The notes: a model not told the origin generated them from the letters alone. Positions 1 to 6,175 are shown, counted from the first letter of the stretch. The stretch is DNA of 12,862 bases from an uncultured Prevotellaceae bacterium (GCA_947306845.1 CAMZHP010000067.1:1-12862); one strand, 5' to 3'. Translations and numbers: made by a program.

Positions 1-964
1 GCATCACCCCCTCATCGGTGGGCATAATGGTGGGGAAAGAGCCATCGGCATTGTATTTGAACTCCTCTACTGCCACACTGCGGCCAAAACCGCCACCGCC
101 TGGCAGCTTACCAGTATGGTAGAAGAAATAGCTGTGCCCCTTATAGTCGGCCACGCCACAGTGGTTGGTAAACGACCCCGTGTCTGACAGCGGCATGATG
201 GGAGCTTTGTATGTCCAGGGACCCGTCGGCGATGGAGCCGTGCTGTATGAGATGTGCTCCGGCACTCCTCCTGCAGCATATAACAGCTGGTAGGTGCCAT
301 TGCGTTTGGTCAGCCAAGGGCCCTCCACATAACTGTCCTTATATTCCTTACCCTTCACCCTTTCGTTCATGGCAGGAGATCCAAAGGCTTCCTCTGTCAT
401 GGGCAGCATGCCAACCTCACCCTCGTAGGATATCATGTCGCGGTTAAGTTTCAGGTAATAGACACGCGGATTTCCCCACATCAGCCAAGCCTGACCGTCG
501 TCGTCGATGAAGACCGTCGGGTCGATATGGTCCCAACTGCCGTTCTCAAACAGTGGTTTGCCGATGGCATCGCGGAAAGGCCCTGTAGGTGAATCACTCA
601 CAGCCACCCCTATCGCCATGCCTTTCGACAGCTGGGAATGGGCGCAGATATACCAATAGAAATGTCCGTCGCGCTCGACGCACTGACTCGCCCAGGCGCG
701 GTCGTCAGCCCAGGAGAAGCTCTCCAAAGCGAGCGGCGAACCATGGTCGGTCCAGTTGACCATGTCGGTGGTGGAATACACTCGCCACTCCTGCATCCAG
801 AAGAAATCCGCGCCATCCTCATCATGGCCAGTATAGACGTACATCGTACCGTTGTGCACCATCGGAGCAGGATCACTCGTGCACCATGTCTGCACAAAAG
901 GATTTTGCGCCATGGCCGTCAGCATCCACGCGCTCAATAAAGAAAGAACTGTCAGTTTTCTCAT
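1..964 (-). CDS. Secreted glycoside hydrolase family 43 enzyme (N-terminal 321 residues; runs off window)
   Basis: GH43 enzymes are five-bladed beta-propeller glycosidases, mostly arabinofuranosidases, xylosidases or arabinanases acting on plant hemicellulose or pectin. Translation from the ATG at 964 gives a signal peptide (MRKLTVLSLLSAWMLTAMA, cleavage predicted before Q20), so the product is exported. All three expected acidic residues are visible: the catalytic base D31 in TSDPAPMVHNG, the pKa-modulating D148 in WDHIDPTVFIDDDG, and the general acid E214 in SYVEGPWLTKRNG. The segment PLSDTGSFTNHCGVADYKG and the following HTGKLPGGGGFGRS are also typical of the family. The C-terminal part, including any carbohydrate-binding module, lies beyond base 1, so subfamily and substrate cannot be fixed; arabinoxylan or arabinan side-chain cleavage is inference. 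The gene has its own -7 box at 991-998 and sits behind the terminator of the upstream lipoprotein gene. No frameshift is seen. Confidence 0.93.
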   Translation of the reverse strand, partial: MRKLTVLSLLSAWMLTAMAQNPFVQTWCTSDPAPMVHNGTMYVYTGHDEDGADFFWMQEWRVYSTTDMVNWTDHGSPLALESFSWADDRAWASQCVERDGHFYWYICAHSQLSKGMAIGVAVSDSPTGPFRDAIGKPLFENGSWDHIDPTVFIDDDGQAWLMWGNPRVYYLKLNRDMISYEGEVGMLPMTEEAFGSPAMNERVKGKEYKDSYVEGPWLTKRNGTYQLLYAAGGVPEHISYSTAPSPTGPWTYKAPIMPLSDTGSFTNHCGVADYKGHSYFFYHTGKLPGGGGFGRSVAVEEFKYNADGSFPTIMPTDEGVM

Positions 965-990
965 ACCTTATAATCACAAAAAATACAGCG

Positions 991-998
991 CAAAGGTA
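991..998 (-). promoter_or_regulatory. Bacteroidota-type -7 box for the GH43 gene
   Basis: The minus strand reads TACCTTTG, an exact match to the Bacteroidota -7 consensus TAnnTTTG, 26 bases upstream of the GH43 start codon. No TTTG -33 element is seen at the usual 19-20 base spacing, because that space holds the hairpin and A/T run of the preceding terminator. The promoter may therefore be weak or activator-dependent. Confidence 0.6.
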
Positions 999-1000
999 CG

Positions 1001-1027
1001 AAAAAAAAAGAGGGCATGACGCCCTCT
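1001..1027 (-). terminator. Intrinsic terminator of the small lipoprotein gene
   Basis: Bases 1009-1015 (AGAGGGC) and 1021-1027 (GCCCTCT) form a perfect 7-bp stem with a 5-base loop. On the minus strand the hairpin is followed directly by a run of eight T (1008-1001). It lies 29 bases beyond the lipoprotein stop codon and has the standard form of a Rho-independent terminator in the minus direction. Confidence 0.85.
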
Positions 1028-1055
1028 GTGTTTCATATACTTTTTACCATGTATC

Positions 1056-1565
1056 TTACTTGCTCCTTTGAAGACTTAGCCAAATATCATTATGCAATTC
1101 GATGAACTGAACTCTGAGATTGCTTTCTTTGGCATATTTGATGTCACTTTTAATGTCTGCCCCATTTTCCTGGACGAAATCCAAGAAAAATTGAGGGTCA
1201 ATTGTTGGGTCGTGAGTGATGAACATCAAGCATCTGTTCTCATATAACAATTTTGCGTAGAAAGCAAGAGAATCCCTGTCGGATTCATCAGCCTTTCCAT
1301 GCTTATCAAATTCTTTGCTCTTCTTCACAAGAAACTCTGTGTCCGACTCAAATTTCTTATATTCATCTTTGATAGCGATAGTGTCATGAGTATAATACAG
1401 CTTCTCAATGTCTGTTATCAGTCCTTTTTCATAGGCTGCGGTATCTACACCTGCAGGTATGTACTTGATCAGGTATCGCTCAGTGATGACTTTAGGTTCT
1501 TTGTTGCATGACGAAAATGACAGAGCAAACAATGCCACCAGCAGGATAAAAATGTAATGTCTCAT
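1056..1565 (-). CDS. Small lipoprotein of unknown function (169 aa)
   Basis: I do not recognise the family. The ATG at 1565 is preferred over the in-frame ATG at 1619 because it gives a textbook lipoprotein signal: MRHYIFILLVALFALSFSSC, with the lipidated cysteine at residue 20 followed by NKEPK. The longer start would add 18 residues ahead of the hydrophobic segment. After processing, a charged, probably mostly helical protein of about 150 residues remains, rich in Lys, Asp and Glu and without obvious repeats or catalytic motifs. It should be anchored in the outer membrane or at the periplasmic face. It has its own promoter (1644-1674) and terminator (1001-1027), so it is probably monocistronic. 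Lipoprotein assignment is strong; function is unknown. Confidence 0.85.
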   Translation of the reverse strand: MRHYIFILLVALFALSFSSCNKEPKVITERYLIKYIPAGVDTAAYEKGLITDIEKLYYTHDTIAIKDEYKKFESDTEFLVKKSKEFDKHGKADESDRDSLAFYAKLLYENRCLMFITHDPTIDPQFFLDFVQENGADIKSDIKYAKESNLRVQFIELHNDIWLSLQRSK

Positions 1566-1626
1566 AATGAAGGGATATGGTTTTTGTTTAAATAACTTCA
1601 GTTCATCGCGGGTGTTCACCCTTAAT

Positions 1627-1640
1627 CTTTGAATTCAAAG
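1627..1640. promoter_or_regulatory. 14-bp perfect palindrome at the predicted transcription start of the small lipoprotein gene
   Basis: CTTTGAATTCAAAG is its own reverse complement. It starts 3 bases downstream of the -7 box at 1644-1651, so it would cover the predicted transcription start on the minus strand. A dimeric repressor site is a plausible but unproven reading. Such AT-rich palindromes can also arise by chance. Confidence 0.3.
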
Positions 1641-1643
1641 GCA

Positions 1644-1674
1644 CAAAGTTAATCAAAAGCTGTTTTTTATCAAA
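1644..1674 (-). promoter_or_regulatory. Promoter of the small lipoprotein gene (-33 TTTG, -7 TAACTTTG)
   Basis: On the minus strand TTTG (1674-1671) is followed after 19 bases by TAACTTTG (1651-1644). This is a full match to the Bacteroidota housekeeping sigma consensus and the best promoter match in the window. With the start codon at 1565 the leader would be about 70 bases; with the alternative start at 1619, about 20 bases. Confidence 0.75.
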
Positions 1675-1715
1675 AGAAAGTGTGGTTTTTCTTCCAAAAA
1701 AAGAAGATGGCATAG

Positions 1716-1753
1716 AAAAAACCGCACTCACAGCCTGGAGCCATGAGTGCGGT
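1716..1753 (-). terminator. Intrinsic terminator of the tyrosine-rich lipoprotein gene
   Basis: ACCGCACTCA (1721-1730) and TGAGTGCGGT (1744-1753) form a perfect 10-bp stem around a 13-base loop. On the minus strand it is followed by a T run (1720-1716). It lies 34 bases beyond the lipoprotein stop codon at 1788 and is a strong Rho-independent terminator for leftward transcription. Confidence 0.9.
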
Positions 1754-1787
1754 CATCTATGTGTTTAATGTGAATGCTTGTACTGTA

Positions 1788-2384
1788 TTATTCTCTTACC
1801 CTGAAGATGCGCTTGGGAGTATCAGAAGCTTTGGATGCCTCAGGATTCTTGGCCTTGACCTTATCCATGCCCACCTTGTTCTCGTTGGAATAGTAGCCAT
1901 AGTAATTGCGATCATATCCCCAGTAATAACTGCCCCAATTGGGTGAGCTGACATGCCTCAGGCTAAACTTCTGCCAATTGCCGCTCTCAAGCTCGAGGTA
2001 CCCAGAGAAATAATTGTCATTAAGCGAATAGTCACGGATTTTCACATAGGCACCATCCTCTATGAAGTGAATCTTGATGATACCATTATCGACCGTCCAT
2101 GTAATATGGTTGGCAATGTAATTGCGGCTCCATCCATAGTCATTATAGTAGTCAACCCAGTATCCGTCTCCAGATGCATACCTGTAGGGATCGCGGAGGA
2201 AGCAGATCTCCGAGTAGGACGCGTCATAATACTCGTCATAGTAGTCGAAATAATATGACGTATACATATTTCCTTCCCAAGTTCCTTCGAGGGTTCTTGC
2301 GATTTCATCATCCTCACAACTTGTCAGGGAGAATGCCAGCATGGCCATGAGGGCCATCATGATGGTTTTGATGTTCGTTTTCAT
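1788..2384 (-). CDS. Tyrosine-rich lipoprotein of unknown function, probably surface exposed (198 aa)
   Basis: The protein starts with a lipoprotein signal (MKTNIKTIMMALMAMLAFSLTSC, lipidated C23). The next residues, EDDE, resemble the acidic lipoprotein export signal that sends Bacteroidota lipoproteins to the cell surface. The segment LEGTWEGNMY (about 32-41), followed by alternating short strands to about residue 145, suggests a small lipocalin-like beta-barrel; this is inference from pattern only. Composition is striking: 26 of 198 residues are Tyr, clustered at 41-57 (8), 67-89 (7) and 153-165 (7), with many neighbouring Asp and Trp. The last 30 residues are basic and probably disordered. 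It has its own promoter and terminator and so appears monocistronic. Specific function is unknown. Confidence 0.88.
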   Translation of the reverse strand: MKTNIKTIMMALMAMLAFSLTSCEDDEIARTLEGTWEGNMYTSYYFDYYDEYYDASYSEICFLRDPYRYASGDGYWVDYYNDYGWSRNYIANHITWTVDNGIIKIHFIEDGAYVKIRDYSLNDNYFSGYLELESGNWQKFSLRHVSSPNWGSYYWGYDRNYYGYYSNENKVGMDKVKAKNPEASKASDTPKRIFRVRE

Positions 2385-2414
2385 TTCTGTAGAGTTTTAG
2401 TTGTTTAACTGCTG

Positions 2415-2445
2415 CAAAGATAAGGCTTTATTGACACACTTGCAA
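2415..2445 (-). promoter_or_regulatory. Promoter of the tyrosine-rich lipoprotein gene
   Basis: The minus strand carries TATCTTTG (2422-2415), an exact TAnnTTTG -7 box, with TTGC (2445-2442) 19 bases upstream as a partial -33 element. The -7 box lies 30 bases before the start codon at 2384. Confidence 0.65.
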
Positions 2446-2463
2446 GCGGATATTCCTCAATTT

Positions 2464-2513
2464 GTCGGGAAAATCCCTATTTTGTAGTCGGAAATCCCCC
2501 CAAGCCCTATTTC
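2464..2513. repeat. Duplicated GTCGG...CCCTATTT motif between the protease and lipoprotein genes
   Basis: The plus strand contains GTCGGGAAAATCCCTATTT at 2464-2482 and a related second copy starting GTCGGAAATCC at 2487 and ending CCCTATTT at 2505-2512. The copies share both ends but differ in the middle, where the second has a C-rich insertion. Each copy has a short internal inverted repeat (GGGA/TCCC or GGA/TCC). The pair lies about 20-70 bases upstream of the lipoprotein -33 element and just past the protease stop codon. It could be a pair of regulator sites or part of the protease 3' untranslated region. Confidence 0.4.
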
Positions 2514-2529
2514 TCACCCTCTCACAGCA

Positions 2530-4401
2530 TTATTTTCTACCGAGCAAGATATCAACTATCCACAGTGCATCCGACAAATCGATGTTGTTGTCTCTAATGA
2601 TATCGGCATGGTATGAACAAAATCGTTTGTTCTCCCTTTTCAGGACATTATCCACCACCAACAGTACATCCGTAATGTCTGTTTCACCGTCATGGTTGAC
2701 ATCACCTGGCTTGAAACGGCTCTCATGATGCATTTTGAAATCGGTGTAATATTTCAGCTTAACCACTCCACCCTCCTCACGGATATCCTCCAGCGCAATA
2801 TTGGACTTAGAACCCACATAAGCTGCGAAATTGGTCAGCCCCAGGGTATCATTGACTGCCGTAGCACCGGTAGTTCCCGGGAACGGGTCACCCGCCAGTT
2901 GATTGAAAAAGTCGGAGTTGGTTATTATCTTTCCATCAATTGTCTTCCCTATATTGTATTGGGCGAAAAGCATCCCATCGGCAGGAACGATTGTCATGCG
3001 CGGATGCCCCTTCTGGTTATTGACAGAATTATTGGAAAGTGAGAAAAGAGCAGCATCATAGTCCACGTGATATACCAGTAGTCCATGTCCTTTCTGATAA
3101 ACATTAGGACCGACATTCTGGATGTTCTCGATAATGTAGTATTCATGTCCCGACCCATCCTTGGGATTGGGAATGCGATATGCCATACCGCCATCGTCTA
3201 TTGGCTTGATTTCAAGTTCGCTGTCCTCAGTGAGACTGCTGATGTTCAGCCATCCCAATGCCTCCCGCTCCCAAGCATTCAACGCTACCGGTGCATAACC
3301 ATTAATCAGATAGTTGCCGCTATCCATCAGGCTCCAATACTCCATGGCCTGATTATCACCCTTGACATAAGGTACGGTAGGATAAAAATCGGGCAGTCCC
3401 ATGGTATGGCAAAACTCATGGCATAATGTTCCTATACCGTTGATACGCTTATATGGAGGGGCACCCCAACAGTCAGGAAAGCCGTTGAGTTCGGCACTAA
3501 CCGCATAGCGCGACACCTGTTTTTTATCATATTTTCCTCCGCTTGTTGTTCCCGACTTGGGCCAGATGCACTGCGCGGAATTGCCCGACATCGACTGGGA
3601 ATAACCCGCATATATGATGATGACCAAGTCAACCTTTCCATCATTATTGGCATCATATTGGGAGAAGTCGAGGCTGTCGTCCATCATCTTGCATGCGTTC
3701 TGGAAAAGCAGGTCCATTTGTTCATCCTTCCCGTCGCTCCTCGTCCCTCCATATACTTTCAGGGAATCTTTGAGTGTAACGGGACCATAGACGTCAAACT
3801 GAGGCACAAACTGTTGGAAACTCACGTCTGAGAAATACTGTGAGACCCCTGTCAGATTGGCGTTCTCTCCAAAACCATGGTTGGGGAGCTTGGTTTTCAG
3901 GTTGAAGTACTCATCAAACGAACGTTTCGGGTTGTCAATGGAGAATTTCTCATCCTTGAATTCTGCGAGAATCACCACAGCCTTCGGTGTACCGGTATGA
4001 GGGAACATAGAGCCCGAAGTAATGATCGGCTCACGCCTGGCCTTACGGCGTTCAGCCTCCAGCAGACCGGTTCTCACATATTCGGAAACTCGCTGTGAGG
4101 CTACGAGCGCCCGTTCCGCCGCACTCCGCCGGTCTGCGGTGTGCGCAAGTTGTGAGGTAGCCACCAAGTCGCCATACTCATCCAATTTTCCCACATACCA
4201 TGAACCATTTTTCTCCACCAACAACACACTGTCGGTAGTCATGCAATAATGGAAGTCCTCATCTCCATACTGTACAATGGTCAGCCATGTGCCATCTGCC
4301 TGCCTCACCTCCACAGGGAAAGGCCATGCCTTCACGGCATGAACGGCAGTGGCTATAAGCCAAACCATGCACAACAGCAGTATCTTTTTTCTGTTATTCA
4401 T
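2530..4401 (-). CDS. Secreted M6-family zinc metalloprotease with C-terminal dockerin-like module (623 aa)
   Basis: This is an exported peptidase of the immune-inhibitor-A-like M6 family. An N-terminal signal peptide (cleavage around AVHA, residue 22) is followed by a probable propeptide of about 110 residues containing a GDEDFHYCMTTDS segment. The catalytic domain spans about 138-550. The zinc site is HEFCHTMGLPD at 328-338, with H328, E329 and H332 and the glycine of the extended motif. WSLMDSGNY at 356-364 provides the Met-turn typical of these enzymes. A calcium-loop-like DANNDGKVD lies at 250-258. Residues 566-623 form a dockerin-like pair of loops: GDVNHDGETDITD is canonical, while the second, from D600, is degenerate. 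Its own -7 box is at 4449-4456. I see no obvious terminator downstream. Substrate is unknown; degradation of host or dietary protein is inference. Confidence 0.93.
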   Translation of the reverse strand: MNNRKKILLLCMVWLIATAVHAVKAWPFPVEVRQADGTWLTIVQYGDEDFHYCMTTDSVLLVEKNGSWYVGKLDEYGDLVATSQLAHTADRRSAAERALVASQRVSEYVRTGLLEAERRKARREPIITSGSMFPHTGTPKAVVILAEFKDEKFSIDNPKRSFDEYFNLKTKLPNHGFGENANLTGVSQYFSDVSFQQFVPQFDVYGPVTLKDSLKVYGGTRSDGKDEQMDLLFQNACKMMDDSLDFSQYDANNDGKVDLVIIIYAGYSQSMSGNSAQCIWPKSGTTSGGKYDKKQVSRYAVSAELNGFPDCWGAPPYKRINGIGTLCHEFCHTMGLPDFYPTVPYVKGDNQAMEYWSLMDSGNYLINGYAPVALNAWEREALGWLNISSLTEDSELEIKPIDDGGMAYRIPNPKDGSGHEYYIIENIQNVGPNVYQKGHGLLVYHVDYDAALFSLSNNSVNNQKGHPRMTIVPADGMLFAQYNIGKTIDGKIITNSDFFNQLAGDPFPGTTGATAVNDTLGLTNFAAYVGSKSNIALEDIREEGGVVKLKYYTDFKMHHESRFKPGDVNHDGETDITDVLLVVDNVLKRENKRFCSYHADIIRDNNIDLSDALWIVDILLGRK

Positions 4402-4448
4402 CTCTTCTATGATTGTTTAGACAAAAGCAGCAATATTCAAAAATCATG

Positions 4449-4456
4449 CAAAGGTA
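4449..4456 (-). promoter_or_regulatory. -7 box of the M6 protease gene
   Basis: The minus strand reads TACCTTTG, matching TAnnTTTG, 47 bases before the protease start codon. No TTTG is present at the expected -33 position. The element is back to back with the peroxidase promoter: the two -7 boxes are 43 bases apart on opposite strands. Confidence 0.6.
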
Positions 4457-4476
4457 ACATTTTTATGCGATAAAAC

Positions 4477-4507
4477 TTGTATCCCTGTTTTTTTTTGTCT
4501 ATCTTTG
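4477..4507 (+). promoter_or_regulatory. Promoter of the peroxidase-thioredoxin reductase unit
   Basis: TATCTTTG at 4500-4507 is an exact TAnnTTTG -7 box. A partial -33 element, TTG at 4477-4479, lies 20 bases upstream, and a T-rich run fills part of the spacer. Transcription from here would give a leader of about 80 bases before the ATG at 4594. Confidence 0.65.
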
Positions 4508-4517
4508 CTTGTTATTT

Positions 4518-4560
4518 GCCACTACATGGCATAAAATCACAGGATGGCGAAAGCCATTCC
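4518..4560 (+). promoter_or_regulatory. Two adjacent hairpins in the peroxidase leader with interchangeable arms
   Basis: Hairpin one pairs GCCA (4518-4521) with TGGC (4527-4530). Hairpin two pairs ATGGC (4544-4548) with GCCAT (4553-4557) across a GAAA tetraloop, extended by GG/CC past a bulged T. Arm two (ATGGC at 4526-4530) could pair instead with arm four, and arm one with arm three, so alternative folds exist. Hairpin two ends 33 bases before the start codon. A regulatory role is only a possibility; no known riboswitch class is recognised. Confidence 0.4.
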
Positions 4561-4593
4561 CCACACTCTTACCATATCAATTTATCAAACACA

Positions 4594-5145
4594 ATGAGAA
4601 CAATTTACGATTTCACTGTCAAGGACAGAAAGGGAGGCAATGTATCACTGAAGGAGTATGCCAATGAGGTGATCCTCATCGTCAACACAGCCACCAAATG
4701 CGGTTTCACCCCTCAGTATGAGGAACTGGAAAAGCTCTATGAACGTCATCACTCACAGGGTTTCACCATTCTTGACTTCCCCTGCAACCAATTTGGCCAA
4801 CAAGCCCCTGGCACCGATGAGTCGATTCACCAGTTCTGCAAGCTCAACTACGGCACCGAGTTTCCCCGTTTCAAGAAAGTGAAGGTAAACGGAGATGACG
4901 CCGACCCGCTGTTCAAGTACCTTAAGGAGCAGAAAGGCTTCGCAGGATTCAATATGGAGCACCCCATCGCCGGTATTCTCGACAACCTGCTCAGCCAAGC
5001 CGACCCCAACTACAAGGATACACCCGACATCAAGTGGAACTTCACCAAGTTCCTCATCAACAAGAAAGGCATGGTAGTAGCCCGCTTCGAACCCACCGAG
5101 TCCATGGAAGTCATCGAGAAAGAAATCATCGAATTGCTGAAATAG
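4594..5145 (+). CDS. gpx: Glutathione peroxidase family protein, probably thioredoxin-dependent (183 aa)
   Basis: This is a cytoplasmic peroxidase with a thioredoxin fold that reduces hydrogen peroxide or lipid hydroperoxides. The catalytic tetrad is visible: C36 in NTATKCGFTPQYE, Q70 after FPCNQFGQ, and W148-N149 in KWNFTKFL. The catalytic residue is Cys rather than selenocysteine. C82 in the HQFCKLNYG segment sits where the resolving cysteine of thioredoxin-dependent family members lies, the same numbering as yeast Gpx3 (C36/C82), so the reductant is probably thioredoxin rather than glutathione. The ATG at 4594 gives the normal family N-terminus (MRTIYDFTVKDRKGG) and the usual length; an upstream in-frame TTG at 4477 overlaps the promoter and is rejected. 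Thioredoxin reductase follows after a 10-base gap, which supports the assignment. Confidence 0.95.
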   Translation: MRTIYDFTVKDRKGGNVSLKEYANEVILIVNTATKCGFTPQYEELEKLYERHHSQGFTILDFPCNQFGQQAPGTDESIHQFCKLNYGTEFPRFKKVKVNGDDADPLFKYLKEQKGFAGFNMEHPIAGILDNLLSQADPNYKDTPDIKWNFTKFLINKKGMVVARFEPTESMEVIEKEIIELLK

Positions 5146-5155
5146 CCCAAGCGAC

Positions 5156-6097
5156 ATGGAAAGAGAACATGTGAAATGCCTGATCATCGGCAGCGGTCCG
5201 GCAGGCTACACTGCTGCCATTTATGCTTCCCGTGCCAACCTTCAGCCCGTGGAATACTGTGGTCTCCTCACAGGCGGACAGCTCACACAGACCACTGTGG
5301 TGGAGAATTTCCCTGGTTATCCTGAGGGTGTGGATGGCAACCAGATGATGCTCGACCTGCGTGCACAGGCAGAGCGCCTGGGAACAGACATCCGCGACGG
5401 CGAGATTGTGAAGGCTGACCTCAGTGCCCAGCCCTATGTGCTGACCACCGACGGCGGACACGAGATAGAAGCCGACACGGTGATCATCGCCACCGGTGCT
5501 TCCGCCAAGTATTTGGGTCTTGACGACGAGAAGAAATACAACGGTCAGGGAGTTTCGGCCTGCGCCACCTGCGACGGTTTCTTCTACCGCAAGCGCACCG
5601 TCGCTGTCGTAGGCGGCGGCGACACAGCCTGCGAGGAAGCCCTCTATCTGGCCGGGTTGGCCAAGAAGGTCTACATGATTGTACGCAAACCCTATCTGCG
5701 CGCTTCTGACGTGATGAAGCGCCGCGTGATGGAAAATGAGAAAATCGAGGTGCTCTTTGAGCACAACACAGTTGGTCTTTATGGCGAAAATGGCGTGGAG
5801 GGCGCCCATCTCGTGCGCCGCAAGGGTGAACCAGACGAGGAGTATTACGACCTGCCCATCGACGGATTCTTCCTCGCCATCGGTCACAAGCCCAACTCCG
5901 ACCTCTTCCGTCCCTGGCTGGCCACCGACGAGACTGGCTATATCATCACCATCGACGGAACTCCGCGCACTGCTCTTCCAGGTGTGTTCGCCGCGGGAGA
6001 TGTGGCCGACCCGCACTACCGCCAGGCCATCACTGCGGCAGCGAGCGGATGCAAGGCAGCCATCGAGGCCGATCGCTACATCAGGGGCATCAGCTGA
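5156..6097 (+). CDS. trxB: Thioredoxin reductase (313 aa)
   Basis: This flavoenzyme passes electrons from NADPH through FAD and a redox disulfide to thioredoxin in the cytoplasm. In order, the sequence shows the FAD-binding GSGPAGY (12-18), GGQLTQTTVVENFPG (40-54), an IIATGA segment (110-115), the redox-active CATC (136-139, followed by D140), the NADPH-binding GGGDTA (153-158), VRKPYLRAS (176-184) in place of the common HRRxxxRA, GVFAAGDV (276-283) and RQAITAAASGC (289-299). The length matches the low-molecular-weight bacterial type. It is probably co-transcribed with the peroxidase 10 bases upstream; together they would form an NADPH-thioredoxin-peroxidase route. No thioredoxin gene is present in the window. 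The long opposite-strand reading frame across this gene is a codon-bias artefact. Confidence 0.97.
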   Translation: MEREHVKCLIIGSGPAGYTAAIYASRANLQPVEYCGLLTGGQLTQTTVVENFPGYPEGVDGNQMMLDLRAQAERLGTDIRDGEIVKADLSAQPYVLTTDGGHEIEADTVIIATGASAKYLGLDDEKKYNGQGVSACATCDGFFYRKRTVAVVGGGDTACEEALYLAGLAKKVYMIVRKPYLRASDVMKRRVMENEKIEVLFEHNTVGLYGENGVEGAHLVRRKGEPDEEYYDLPIDGFFLAIGHKPNSDLFRPWLATDETGYIITIDGTPRTALPGVFAAGDVADPHYRQAITAAASGCKAAIEADRYIRGIS

Positions 6098-6110
6098 ACA
6101 CGAAGGAATC

Positions 6111-6164
6111 ATTAATTCTAGTTTCGCTTTTGCTCAACTATCAGCTTACGGAAGTTGAATTAAT
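6111..6164. repeat. Inverted repeat in the trxB-downstream spacer
   Basis: ATTAATTC (6111-6118) and GAATTAAT (6157-6164) are perfect 8-base inverted arms 38 bases apart. The interior also has TAGTT/AACTA (6119-6123, 6136-6140) and CAACT/AGTTG (6135-6139, 6153-6157), which compete for pairing. There is no T run after the right arm, so it is not a standard terminator. I see no convincing TAnnTTTG promoter in the spacer (6098-6175), so the next gene may depend on readthrough. Confidence 0.35.
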
Positions 6165-6175
6165 AATAGAAAAAG

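Noticed and set aside
610..940. Two small open frames around 610-940 on either strand
   Set aside because: They overlap the GH43 coding sequence in other frames and have no start signal or domain of their own.
1566..1619. Longer start of the small lipoprotein at 1619
   Set aside because: It would place 18 mostly polar and charged residues ahead of a complete lipoprotein signal peptide, which begins naturally at the ATG at 1565.
2496..2519. G-quadruplex on the minus strand
   Set aside because: There are three separate G runs (one of six bases, two of three), so a four-tract fold needs a zero-length loop; not convincing.
4477..4593. N-terminal extension of the peroxidase from an upstream in-frame TTG
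   Set aside because: The extension overlaps the predicted promoter and leader, has no family match, and the ATG at 4594 gives the standard peroxidase N-terminus.
5126..6112. A 328-codon open frame antisense to thioredoxin reductase
   Set aside because: The sense strand encodes an unmistakable TrxB with all motifs. The antisense frame has low-complexity Val/Ala/His-rich content and no recognisable domain, as expected from codon bias in the opposite frame.
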